Shown: positions 1 to 7,947 of the stretch, in pieces
How positions within the stretch are numbered: the first letter of the stretch is position 1
How the letters are laid out: every line of letters begins with the position of its first letter
Assembly: GCF_900129985.1 (NCBI RefSeq)
Contig: NZ_FQXN01000002.1
Location: 62,001 to 126,000, forward strand
DNA from: Thermosipho atlanticus DSM 15807
GTDB taxonomy: Bacteria; Thermotogota; Thermotogae; Thermotogales; Fervidobacteriaceae
Direction of reading: 5' to 3'
Length of the DNA: 64,000 nt
The notes under the pieces: model-generated
The model's input: the letters and a program-made list of their open reading frames with translations, nothing else
The model's database searches: none
Told to the model about the DNA's origin: nothing
Program-made: the position numbers and the translations under genes

Positions 1-576
1 ATACTGGAATTAGATATTTTCCATGAGTTTTATCTTGCTGGAGGAACATCTCTCCTTTTAAAATATAATCATAGACTGTCCTTGGATTTCGATTTTTTTC
101 TTTTACCCAACAAAAAATTCAAGCTTGAACTATATGAAAAAAAAATGCTTACAAGCTTCCAAAATTTAGAGATTGTGTATAGAGATACTCAAACCTTAAT
201 CTTTGACCTTAACGGTGTAAAAATTTCTTTGTTTGAATATCCATATCCGCTTATAAAAGAAATTGAAAGAATAAAAAATGTACCAGTAGCAAGCGATGAA
301 GATATAGCTTGTATGAAAGTGGATGCTATAAGTAAAAGAGGTTTGAAAAAGGATTTCTTTGATCTCTGGATATTAATAAGGATTCATAAATGGAGCATTA
401 ACGATTTGTTTGAAATGATACAAAAGAAATATTCAGGATACAATCTAGCTGTTTTTTTAAAATCACTGACATATTTTGATGATGCTGAAAAGAATAAAGA
501 TTTTCAGGAAGTTGAAAATAGCTGGAACATAATAAAAGATTTTTTTAGAAATTATGTGAAAACGTATAAATTTTAA
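1..576 (+). CDS. AbiEii/AbiGii-type nucleotidyltransferase toxin, 5' end outside window
   Basis: The frame is open from the first base of the window, so the start lies upstream; 191 codons are visible. Near the left edge it reads GGTSLLLKYNHR followed by LDFDFF, the GG[ST]...DxD nucleotidyltransferase pattern of the AbiEii/AbiGii (DUF1814) family. In characterised AbiE systems this protein is the toxin and a winged-helix AbiEi antitoxin lies just upstream. Here the antitoxin position is outside the window, so it cannot be seen whether a pair exists. The stop is at 574-576 and no gene follows closely. Seen: the motif and the open left edge. Known: the family role. Inferred: that it acts as a toxin here. 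Alternatives are an orphan or inactive copy, since the neighbouring 3 kb is rich in decayed genes. Confidence 0.8.
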   Translation: MLELDIFHEFYLAGGTSLLLKYNHRLSLDFDFFLLPNKKFKLELYEKKMLTSFQNLEIVYRDTQTLIFDLNGVKISLFEYPYPLIKEIERIKNVPVASDEDIACMKVDAISKRGLKKDFFDLWILIRIHKWSINDLFEMIQKKYSGYNLAVFLKSLTYFDDAEKNKDFQEVENSWNIIKDFFRNYVKTYKF

Positions 577-685
577 TTAAAATACTGATGAATTATTATC
601 GTATATTCTGGTAATATTTCTCCAATGAACTTTTAAATCCTTTGGTTTAGTGTGAAAATAAGGTTTAGTAAATATTCTTATTTTT

Positions 686-723
686 AAAGTTCCTGTTTTT
701 TTAGTGGGAGCTTTAATTTTTTA
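686..723 (+). terminator. possible intrinsic terminator
   Basis: AAAGTTCC (686-693) can pair with GGAGCTTT (707-714) through one G-T pair, and a T-rich run follows at 717-723. It lies about 110 bases after the AbiEii-like gene. The stem is short, so the call is weak. Confidence 0.3.
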
Positions 724-761
724 TTTCATTTTTGATGTTATTTTTTGGAACAATATTACTA

Positions 762-801
762 ACTTACGAGTTACTTACTTATAAGTTAGTAACTTGTAAG
801 T
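762..801. repeat. 40-bp near-perfect inverted repeat before an ATPase remnant
   Basis: ACTTACGAGTTACT (762-775) is the reverse complement of AGTAACTTGTAAGT (788-801) except for one base, around a 12-base centre. It ends 19 bases before the ATG of the ATPase remnant at 821. The position suits an operator or an element end. Other ATPase genes in this window also sit beside inverted repeats. Confidence 0.6.
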
Positions 802-820
802 ATATAAACGGGATGGTAAT

Positions 821-988
821 ATGTTCTTTGGTAGGGAAAAAGAACTGGAAAACCTAAATGAATTATACAAGAACGATAAATTTCAATTTGTTGTTGTAAA
901 CATCCGGAGACGAGTTGGAAAAAGCAATTCACTTTTAGAATCTTGCAAAGAAGAACCTTGTATTTTTTATGTGCAGAAGAATCTGTAA
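821..988 (+). pseudogene. remnant of an archaeal-type ATPase gene (N-terminal piece)
   Basis: A GGGATGG motif precedes ATG 821. The 55-codon frame begins MFFGREKELENLNELY and continues to RRRVGKSNSLL, which is the start and degenerate Walker A loop of the archaeal-type ATPase family (pfam01637/DUF234 group, normally 350-450 residues). It stops at 986-988 just after a CIFYV segment, where the family normally continues. The loop lacks the usual YGRRRVGKT glycine context (NIRRRVGKS here). It is immediately followed by a second remnant of the same family, so the gene was probably cut by a deletion joining two tandem copies. Confidence 0.75.
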
Positions 989-1275
989 AATAGATTCGAT
1001 GAAAAAGAACTTCTTAATAAAATACTTAATTCTCACAAAAAGGAAGTTTTCATATTATATAGTAGAAGGTATGTTTGAAAAAGTGTTTTGCTAAAAGAAG
1101 CTTCGAAGAATAAAAAAACTTTGTTTTATGCTGCCAGGAAAATATCAAAAACTGAACAATTAAATAATTTTTCCAAAAACGTTGGGTTTTTTCTAAATTT
1201 AGGGAGTAAAATTGGGAAGATGTATTTAGAATCTTATTTAATTTTTCAAAAAAAGAAAGTATAATTATCATTCTC
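989..1275 (+). pseudogene. second archaeal-type ATPase remnant, stop in the Walker A loop and a frameshift
   Basis: Without a start codon, the frame from 989 reads FDEKELLNKIL, then VFILYSRRYV, a TGA stop where the Walker A glycine belongs (GGA to TGA would explain it), then KSVLLKEASKNKKTLFYAAR and KISKTEQLNNFSKN. This is the same N-terminal region as the remnant before it. Around 1215 the matching frame changes: NWEDVFRILFNFSKKES then IIIIL is read one frame over, again matching the family before its Walker B. The similarity ends near 1270, where the sequence joins the 3' end of an ATPase gene on the other strand. So this is a frameshifted, stop-containing fragment fused on both sides. Confidence 0.75.
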
Positions 1276-1685
1276 GTATTTTTGTCACAGTTGCAAGGTA
1301 AATGTACTCTCTGAATGATAATAAAGGTATTCTAACTTTTATAAATCTTCTTGAAAGGTCCGCAATTCCTTTTCTTAAAATAATGCTACTACTATCACTT
1401 ATCCAGATCTTCTTATCCGGGAAAGAATCGTACAAAGATTTTATTTTTGTACTCCAATTGTTTAAAAAGTGTACTTCATCAATTATTAATTCACTAAACC
1501 CTTCTAAAAAAATTCTTTCTCCAAGATTGTAAAGTGAAATTTGAGAAAGTAGGGGATCATAACCTGAGACATAGAAAAAATTATAATTTTTTGCATTAAT
1601 TAGTAAGTACGTTGTTTTTCCAACACCTCTTGGACCCATATACCAATATTCCTCCTTCATTTTCTATTATTTCAATTATGTCCAT
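1268..1685 (-). pseudogene. truncated AAA_14/DUF4143-type ATPase
   Basis: The open frame 1660-1268 encodes 130 residues with Walker A GPRGVGKTT, Walker B-like ELIIDEVHFL, and SFREY near the end, as in AAA_14/DUF4143 ATPases of about 400 residues. The DUF4143 C-terminal half is missing: the gene ends at the junction with the remnant on the other strand. The 5' end is also broken: from an ATG at 1685 another frame reads MDIIEIIENEGGILVYG, the natural lead-in to GPRGVGKTT, so a one-base shift separates start and body. The family is known mostly as uncharacterised, mobile-looking ATPases. Two independent lesions make function unlikely. Confidence 0.7.
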
Positions 1686-1766
1686 TAATATTCCCCATTC
1701 GTTTTACTTTAAAACTATTAAATCATATTTTGGTTTTAATACAAAACGAATAATAGGAACAACATT

Positions 1767-1822
1767 AAAAATCGTTGTATATTAAAACGATTTTAGTTAA
1801 TATTCGTTTCATAATGAAACGA
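1767..1822. repeat. cluster of inverted repeats built on an AAACGA word
   Basis: AAAATCGTT (1767-1775) pairs with AACGATTTT (1786-1794), and TCGTTTCATAATGAAACGA (1804-1822) is a perfect 19-bp palindrome. Further AAAACGAA words occur at about 1743-1750 and, reversed, near 1699-1704. The cluster lies upstream of the truncated ATPase on the minus strand and could be its operator or an element end. It also lies upstream of the gene at 1931 on the plus strand, so either gene could use it. Confidence 0.5.
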
Positions 1823-1930
1823 TACTTAACATATCTTTTATTTAAATAGATTAATAAATATTAGTGATTTTTAGGTTTACCATGTATGTTAAAATTAAAC
1901 TGTTAGAACATGTAAAAAAGGAGTGAGTTT

Positions 1931-2911
1931 GTGAAGCAGATAGTTGTTTTATTTGATAAGGGGACGAATTACATTTTCCACATTCTTGCGGCATCTGGTA
2001 TAAATTTTTACAGTGATTATACTGAAAAATACTCAAAAACTTTAAAAAGTGCACATTTAGAATTTTTAATTGGTCATAAAGCACTTCTTAGTTTTCAGAA
2101 TGGGCACGCCTCTGAGCTTGTTGATCCTATAATTTTCTTTCCGGCATATCTCAATCTTGATTCTCAAGAGAAAATTAAAGAGTATTTTGATTTACTATTG
2201 AATGCTTTGATTAGAGATGAGGTACCTTTTATTAAAAAATACCGTGATTTTATCGAAAAAAGAACACTTTGGACTCCTGAAATTAATTCAGGGTGGTTTA
2301 ATAAAATAAAAGATAAAGTATCTCTTATTGAAAAACTTGGAGAGATTTATATAGAAAATTTTCAAACATTTGAAACAGAAGTATGGCCAAAAGAAAGAGA
2401 AAAACTGATAGAAGTTGCAGAAGAACTAAACAAAAGACTTAAAAAATTAAATCTTATAAAACGCTGGGAGGAACTAGTAGGAATTGATTTTAAAGTACCT
2501 GAATATCAAATAATTCTCGTCTTTGCAATAAAGAATGGTCCTAATGCTAATTCTCTTGGATATGATAGAAATGTTTTTTATTCAGGTAACAACTTAAAGT
2601 GGACTATTGATTTTATAAGTCACGAAGTCGGAACTCACATTATGTTCAATGGGATAAAACAATTCATGGAAGAAATCTTTTTTGAAACAGATACTGATAT
2701 GAATGATAAAGCACAGAAATTTCAGCGTTTGTATAAAGCATACGAATGTCTTGCGCAGTTTTATAACACCAAGATATTAGGTAAACAACTTAGTTATAAT
2801 CTTTCAAACTTCGAGTCTGACAAATATTTAAGTTTTTATCACAAATTATACGAATCTGGGATAAGAACATATAATAAAATGCTTAAGGTGGCTATGGAGA
2901 CTTTAAGATAA
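1931..2911 (+). CDS. putative zinc metallopeptidase with HExxxH motif, family not recognised
   Basis: A 326-residue protein; the GTG start at 1931 follows an AAGGAGTGAG ribosome binding site. I do not recognise the family with certainty. Residues 231-236 are HEVGTH, a histidine-glutamate pair with the second histidine three residues later. This is not classical HExxH but resembles the HExxxH of the DUF1704/MATCAP-type tyrosine metallopeptidases (HEIGTH-like). A later glutamate in YECLAQFYN could be the third ligand. There is no signal peptide or membrane segment; the middle is helical and charge-rich. It stands alone between decayed genes, with inverted repeats upstream. Seen: the motif and intact frame. 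Inferred: metal binding and hydrolase role. The substrate is unknown. Confidence 0.7.
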   Translation: MKQIVVLFDKGTNYIFHILAASGINFYSDYTEKYSKTLKSAHLEFLIGHKALLSFQNGHASELVDPIIFFPAYLNLDSQEKIKEYFDLLLNALIRDEVPFIKKYRDFIEKRTLWTPEINSGWFNKIKDKVSLIEKLGEIYIENFQTFETEVWPKEREKLIEVAEELNKRLKKLNLIKRWEELVGIDFKVPEYQIILVFAIKNGPNANSLGYDRNVFYSGNNLKWTIDFISHEVGTHIMFNGIKQFMEEIFFETDTDMNDKAQKFQRLYKAYECLAQFYNTKILGKQLSYNLSNFESDKYLSFYHKLYESGIRTYNKMLKVAMETLR

Positions 2912-3036
2912 AATAATTTGTTTAAATTACTAACAAGAATATTTTGATTTTTCTTGGAGTGAAGGACGGTTGTAATGTAATACTTTATATATGGAGAGAG
3001 GATTTAGGTTTGATAAATTCTTTTTTATTCTTCTTT

Positions 3037-3396
3037 TTAAGCTAAAATCATAAAGGTGTAAAAGATTATAGAATAGCATGAAGCTCCTGAATATGTTTTT
3101 TCGTATTATGTTCTAGTTTGTGTCTGGTCATTACAAAAATTTCTTTTTCAGAATAGTTTGAAAACTGTATCCTAAAACACTAATTTTCTCGATTTTTCGA
3201 CGACCGTTAAAGAAGTATTTATTCTTTTTAGCTTGTTTTAAAGGAGCTATAAAAAAACATTTGAGCGACTGATTTATTACTTTGTTCAATTTTTCATCTT
3301 CAAATGGTAAGAATTTATTAAATAAAGATGCAAAGAAAATTGGGAATAGCCAGGTTAAAAATACTTGAGGTGAAATAGAAGTTAAAAATAGTTTTT
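3037..3396 (-). pseudogene. decayed M48 (Ste24/HtpX-type) membrane peptidase fragment
   Basis: On the minus strand from about 3396 the sequence reads KLFLTSISPQVFLTW then LFPIFFASLFNKFLPFEDE, parallel to KVSLVFIAFQLFVTM and IYPIFIAPIFNKFTPLEDG of the intact M48 peptidase at 41722-42945. A later frame reads EIFVMTRHKLEHNTKKHIQEL where the intact gene has EILAIVAHELGHNVKKHIPKL, and a third reads IIFYTFMI against SIFYTLMI. The zinc motif HELGH has become HKLEH and the reading frame shifts at least twice, with stops. It is therefore a dead paralogue, missing both ends. The flanks (2912-3036 and 3397-3654) show nothing else that I recognise. Confidence 0.8.
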
Positions 3397-3663
3397 ATCA
3401 CTAATTTTGATTAGTATTTTTAGTATTCACATAAAGTATTATATTTTAAGTATTATATTTTTTATGCCGTCTGAAAAGAAGAGTTAATCTTTGATTGTAT
3501 TAAAACCATATTTTCCTTCAATTAATTGCAAATGTAGGAAATATTTTTAATGCGAATGAGACTATGAAGTTAACTATTCAATGTGTTTCAAAAAATAGTA
3601 GTCTTTGGATAAAATAAGAAAATTTGCACTTAAATATTTTCTATAATTACGGGGGTGCAAGTA

Positions 3664-5163
3664 TTGACAGAAAAGTACAATAGATATGTAAAGACAGCGA
3701 CAAGAGAAGCAGGATTGGTATTTAGTATTCGAGTAATAGCATTTATTTTAGGTTTTGCCATGCAAACCTTATTTGCACGACTTTTAGGGGCGGATAAATA
3801 TGGGCTGTATTCCTTAGGACTAACAGTTGCAAATGTTGGAGTTTTATTTGCGGTATTTGGGATGAGTTCTGGACAAATAAGGTTTTTGGGAGAATATTTG
3901 GGGAAGGGTGAAATAGGGAACGCAAAAGGAGTAATTTTTTCAGCGTTTCAAGTTACGGGTATAATCTCTATTATTCTTTCTGTTATATTGATAATTTTTA
4001 GAAGATTCATTTCCATTCGAATCTTTAACGAAGAAAGACTTATAGATATTTTACCGTGGTTTTCAATAATTTTACTGCTTTATTCATTTTTCAATCTTCT
4101 TTCAGGGACTTTTCAAGGGCTTAAAAAGCCCTCTGTTTTTATATTATATAAAGAATTTATAGAAAGAATAATAAGGATAACACTTTTTATTGCACTTTAT
4201 TTACTAGGTTACAAGTTAATAGGTGTAATAGTATCAACTGTAATTTCGAGTATATTAATATTACTTTTTTTGTTTATAAAGATAAAAAAATACGCTCCTT
4301 TTATCTTTAAACCTGAAATAAAACCTGTTTATGAAAGGAAAAAACTTTTAAAATACTCTTCTAACATGTTATTCGTAAGTTTTACCTATTTTCTTATGGG
4401 GCAGGTAAATAGATTAATCTTAGGAATCTATTTAGATTCCAAAAGTGTAGGATTGTACACAGTTTCAGATACTGTTGCACAACTTTCCGTTTTTTTCTTA
4501 ATGGCATTTAATTCAATATTTTCTTCTATGATTTCGGAATTATATCATACAGGGGATAAAGAAACTCTTTCAAAATTGTATTCAGATATAACAAGGTGGA
4601 TTATAACCTTTACCCTTCCAATAACAATATGGGTATTGATATATTCAGAAAACATTCTCGAGATTTTTGGTAAAGAATTTAGTGGAGCGAGGTGGGTACT
4701 AGTATTTCTAGCGATTGGGCAATTTGTAAACGCAGCTGTTGGATCTAATGGACTTATGCTTTCCATGACGAAATATCAACGTTTTGAAATGATAAACGGA
4801 GTTTTCATTGCAAGTTTAAATTTGGGATTAAACATCTGGCTTGTACCAAAATTTGGAATAATTGGTTCAGCTATAGGGGGAATGGCAGCAATTTCTACGG
4901 TAAATATAGTTAAATCGGTAGAGGTATACATTTTGTTAAAAATGATACCATATAATTGGAAGTATTTGAAACCGGTTATTGCTGGTATAGGGACAGCGAT
5001 AACTATGATATTTTTGAAGAACTATATAACAAATTTAGTAGGGACATTCATTATGTTAGCTATAAGTTTTGTTTTAATGTTAGGAATTTTAGCATTACTT
5101 GGTTTATATCCTGAAGACAAAGAAATACTTAAGACAGTAATGAAAAAGTTTTTTAAAAAGTAG
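3664..5163 (+). CDS. Wzx-type polysaccharide flippase (MATE/PST superfamily)
   Basis: A 499-residue polytopic membrane protein. A GTG at 3655 also opens the frame, but GGGGGTG at 3651-3657 is the ribosome binding site and sits six bases before TTG 3664, so TTG is preferred. The N-terminus AGLVFSIRVIAFILGFAMQT followed by FARLLGADKYGLYSLG is the usual opening of oligosaccharide-unit flippases, and about twelve to fourteen hydrophobic segments follow. Known role: moving lipid-linked repeat units across the cytoplasmic membrane. Its 3' end is followed by a strong terminator, so it seems to be its own unit at the left of the polysaccharide locus. Which polymer it moves cannot be told from sequence. 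Confidence 0.85.
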   Translation: MTEKYNRYVKTATREAGLVFSIRVIAFILGFAMQTLFARLLGADKYGLYSLGLTVANVGVLFAVFGMSSGQIRFLGEYLGKGEIGNAKGVIFSAFQVTGIISIILSVILIIFRRFISIRIFNEERLIDILPWFSIILLLYSFFNLLSGTFQGLKKPSVFILYKEFIERIIRITLFIALYLLGYKLIGVIVSTVISSILILLFLFIKIKKYAPFIFKPEIKPVYERKKLLKYSSNMLFVSFTYFLMGQVNRLILGIYLDSKSVGLYTVSDTVAQLSVFFLMAFNSIFSSMISELYHTGDKETLSKLYSDITRWIITFTLPITIWVLIYSENILEIFGKEFSGARWVLVFLAIGQFVNAAVGSNGLMLSMTKYQRFEMINGVFIASLNLGLNIWLVPKFGIIGSAIGGMAAISTVNIVKSVEVYILLKMIPYNWKYLKPVIAGIGTAITMIFLKNYITNLVGTFIMLAISFVLMLGILALLGLYPEDKEILKTVMKKFFKK

Positions 5164-5220
5164 GTAAGAAGCTAAAAGGAGTAAAGATTCTAAATAATGA
5201 TATATTAGTGAAGAGTATAC

Positions 5221-5256
5221 AAAAACCACAGAATATTCTGTGGTTTTTGTTTTTTG
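5221..5256 (+). terminator. intrinsic terminator after the flippase
   Basis: A perfect 28-bp inverted repeat at 5221-5248 (AAAAACCACAGAAT and its reverse complement) is followed by a T-rich run to 5256. It ends the flippase unit; a TATAAT at 5266-5271 just after it is a plausible -10 box for the next genes. Confidence 0.9.
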
Positions 5257-5305
5257 TTAACGTGTTATAATCTAATTGCTATGTAAAGAATTGGGGGAGA
5301 TAAGC

Positions 5306-5593
5306 ATGAAGATACTTTTTTTGATAATAGATACTTTAAGATACGATTATACTGGTTATGCAAGAAAATATGCTAATAGTATTACACCTAACTTAGATCA
5401 AATTTCACAAGAAGGTTTAATTTACAATCATGCATTTAGTTCAGGGACAAGCACACCTTTTTCTTTTCCTGGAATTTTGACTTCTACATATTCTCATCAA
5501 GTAAAAACACCGGGAGTTAAAGATGTACCTCTTGCTTTTGCAGAATATTTAAAAGATACGCAGTTTAATGCTTTAATGGAGGAATACAAATGA
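5306..5593 (+). pseudogene. sulfatase/alkaline-phosphatase-superfamily gene, only the N-terminal part left
   Basis: The frame starts at ATG 5306 behind GGGGGAG (an upstream in-frame start at 5276 has no ribosome binding site). It encodes 95 residues: MKILFLIIDTLRYDYTGYAR, then ITPNLDQISQEG, then SSGTSTPFSFPGILTSTY, the metal-binding and nucleophile region of sulfatases and phosphoglycerol transferases (usually 400-600 residues). After that it runs into unrelated residues and stops, with its TGA overlapping the ATG of the next glycosyltransferase. The remaining four fifths, including later metal ligands, are gone. A deletion joining sulfatase to the glycosyltransferase upstream region is the simplest cause. 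It may still be translated and couple translation of the next gene. Confidence 0.75.
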
Positions 5594-6828
5594 AGAAAAA
5601 TAATTTCATATACATCATAACTAATTCATTCCCTGAGAAAAAAGAGACTTTTAACACCCATGAATTTGAATACGTCTTAAAAAATTATAAAAATATTAAA
5701 ATTTTAAGTTTTTCAAGGTTTAGAAATAAAGAATTTGAAAATAACAGGGTAATAAAACTAAAAATAACTGATGGAATTAAAGAATTGATTTTTCCAAAGG
5801 AGATAAAAAATATGTCTATTCATTTTAAAATGTTTAGATATATAAAAAGTAAAAATATTATTGAGTTTGGAAAGAACCTTTATTCTTATATATTAGCTTT
5901 AAGTACAATAAGAAATGTAGAATTAAAAAAAGATGATATGATTTTTAGCTATTGGCTTACTAGATCTTCTCTTATTGCATATTACCTAAACAAATTAATA
6001 GGCATTAAATACATATGTCAGGGTCACGGATCAGATATATATATAAATCCACCTGAAAAATTAAAAGAAATTTTAGATAATTCAGAATTGCTCATTACAG
6101 TCGGTGACAAAAACAAAAAATATGTATCAAAAAAATATAATATTCCAGAAGAAAAAATAAAAGTATTTAGGCTTGGAGTAAGTAAAAACTTTTATGAAAA
6201 ACTTCTAAAAGTTCGTGAAAAAGAAAAATATACACATAGAGAAAATAACAAAAAAATCAAATTCTTAACTGTTGCAATGTACAAACATGTTAAAGGAATA
6301 GATTTATTGCTAAAAGCAATAAATCTGTTAGTAAATTCCCAAAAAATTAACCACAATGTAGAATTTAGTATCTTTGGGGAAGGAAAAAAATTTAAATTCT
6401 TACAAAATTACGTTAAAAAATATAATTTAAATCAATACGTAAATTTAAATGGATGGATTGATAGAGAAAATTTAACAAAAGAGCTCGTTAAAGCAGATTG
6501 CTTTATATTGCCGAGTAGAAGCGAAGGTTTACCGGTAGTATTAATGGAAGCATGTGCTGCTTCTCTGCCAATAATAGCTACAAATGTTGGAAGCGTAAGT
6601 GAAATTGCCATAGATGGTTATAATGCTATATTGTGTGAAGCAAACCCTGAATCAATTAGTGAAAGTATTTATACTTTCATTAATTTGGATAGAGAAAAGA
6701 TAAAACAATTTTCAGATAATTCCTTTAGTTTGTATATTAATAACTATCTTTTAGAAAACAATTTAAAAAGTAAATACACTTATATTGAAAGCATTTTTTT
6801 AAAAAATATTTCAAATGGAGGAACCTAA
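5590..6828 (+). CDS. glycosyltransferase, GT4-like family
   Basis: A 412-residue cytosolic, membrane-associated transferase of the GT-B fold. The N-terminal half contains YICQGHGSDIY, an acceptor-side motif often seen in GT4 enzymes. The C-terminal half has FLTVAMYKHVKGIDLLLKA, an IFGEGKKFKFLQNYVKKYNL segment and SRSEGLPVVLMEACA with the E-x7-E pair at about residues 312 and 320, which binds the nucleotide sugar. GGAGG eight bases before ATG 5590 decides the start; the ATG overlaps the stop of the sulfatase fragment. The next glycosyltransferase starts two bases after its stop. Codon use is very rich in AAA, ATA and TTA, more than in the housekeeping part of the window, which fits horizontal gain of surface-sugar genes. 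Donor and acceptor are not predictable. Confidence 0.9.
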   Translation: MKKNNFIYIITNSFPEKKETFNTHEFEYVLKNYKNIKILSFSRFRNKEFENNRVIKLKITDGIKELIFPKEIKNMSIHFKMFRYIKSKNIIEFGKNLYSYILALSTIRNVELKKDDMIFSYWLTRSSLIAYYLNKLIGIKYICQGHGSDIYINPPEKLKEILDNSELLITVGDKNKKYVSKKYNIPEEKIKVFRLGVSKNFYEKLLKVREKEKYTHRENNKKIKFLTVAMYKHVKGIDLLLKAINLLVNSQKINHNVEFSIFGEGKKFKFLQNYVKKYNLNQYVNLNGWIDRENLTKELVKADCFILPSRSEGLPVVLMEACAASLPIIATNVGSVSEIAIDGYNAILCEANPESISESIYTFINLDREKIKQFSDNSFSLYINNYLLENNLKSKYTYIESIFLKNISNGGT

Positions 6829-6830
6829 AA

Positions 6831-7940
6831 ATGAATCTATTGTATTTAACTCTTACAAATATTGAAAGAAAAGAATTTGCAGGAGCTAATAAAAAAATAG
6901 AAGGCCAAATCAAGGCTTTTAAAAATCATGGGGTTAAGACTTACAAGATAGCTATTAAAAACTTTGGCTTGTATGCATTCTATGATAACAAAGAAAAGTT
7001 ATTAAAAAAATCTCATTTTAAGAACAAGTTTGAAATTATTGAAAGGAGATTTCTTTATTACAAGCACGTAATAAAATTCATTGAAAAACAAGATATTAAA
7101 GTTGTATATATTAGATATCCTCTTTTTGACCTGTTTTTTATCAACTTTGTAAAAGTATGTAAAAACAGAGGATTAAAAATATTATTAGAACTTCCGACAT
7201 TTCCATACGACAAAGAACTAAGCGGAATAAGGTTATTTGTTGATAAGTTTTTCAGAAGATTTTTATATAAGTATGTAGATTATATAGTTACTTATTCAAA
7301 ACATGAAACAATATTTGGCATTAGGACAATAAAAATAGAAAATGGAATAGATGTTGAATCTATAAAAGTATCAAAACAAGCTAAAGAATCCAATACTTTA
7401 GACCTAATAGGAGTTGCATATGTAAATAAATGGCACGGGTATGATAGAGTAATTACAGGAGTTGCTGAATATTATAAAAAAAATCCAAGAAAAGAAGTTG
7501 TGTTTCATATTGTTGGTAATGGGCCGGAATTAGAGAATTTAAAGGTATTAACAAAAAAACTAAATTTAGAAAAATATGTAAAATTCTATGGATTTAAGAG
7601 TGGAGATGAGTTAGATAAAATTTTAGATAACTGTGATATAGGAATCGGAAGTTTAGGAATGCATAGAATAGGTTTAGAAAAAGGTTTTACTCTAAAACTT
7701 AGAGAATATTGTGCAAAAGGTATTCCTTTTATTTACGGATATTTTGATAAAGATTTTGAGGATTTTAAATATTCTTTGAGAGTTCCTAATGATGATAGTC
7801 CTATAGATATTGAAAAAATTATAAATTTTTATGAAACCATAAAAAATGAAAATTATGTTGAAAAAATGAGAAAATATGCAATAGAAAAACTAAGCTGGAA
7901 TACAAAGATAAAACCTGTAATTGAGAAAATCAAAGGCTAA
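6831..7940 (+). CDS. glycosyltransferase, GT-B fold
   Basis: A 369-residue protein with a GGAGG site before ATG 6831, two bases after the preceding glycosyltransferase, so they are co-translated. It starts MNLLYLTLTNIERKEFAGAN with KIEGQIKAF, as in group-1/GT4 enzymes that modify exopolysaccharide. The C-terminal Rossmann half has FHIVGNGPELENLKVL, KYVKFYGFKSGDELDKIL, and IGIGSLGMHRIGLEKG then LKLREYCAKGIPF, where the last stretch takes the place of the E-x7-E motif. It is AT-rich like its neighbour. It converges on the MurJ-family gene with only seven bases between the stop codons and no visible terminator. Confidence 0.85.
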   Translation: MNLLYLTLTNIERKEFAGANKKIEGQIKAFKNHGVKTYKIAIKNFGLYAFYDNKEKLLKKSHFKNKFEIIERRFLYYKHVIKFIEKQDIKVVYIRYPLFDLFFINFVKVCKNRGLKILLELPTFPYDKELSGIRLFVDKFFRRFLYKYVDYIVTYSKHETIFGIRTIKIENGIDVESIKVSKQAKESNTLDLIGVAYVNKWHGYDRVITGVAEYYKKNPRKEVVFHIVGNGPELENLKVLTKKLNLEKYVKFYGFKSGDELDKILDNCDIGIGSLGMHRIGLEKGFTLKLREYCAKGIPFIYGYFDKDFEDFKYSLRVPNDDSPIDIEKIINFYETIKNENYVEKMRKYAIEKLSWNTKIKPVIEKIKG

Positions 7941-7947
7941 GTGTATA

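Noticed and set aside
1050-1271. 73-codon minus-strand frame
   Set aside because: It is the antisense of the second ATPase remnant, which explains the base pattern.
7941-7947. Terminator between the convergent glycosyltransferase and MurJ-family genes
   Set aside because: Only seven bases separate the stops and no stem is visible there.
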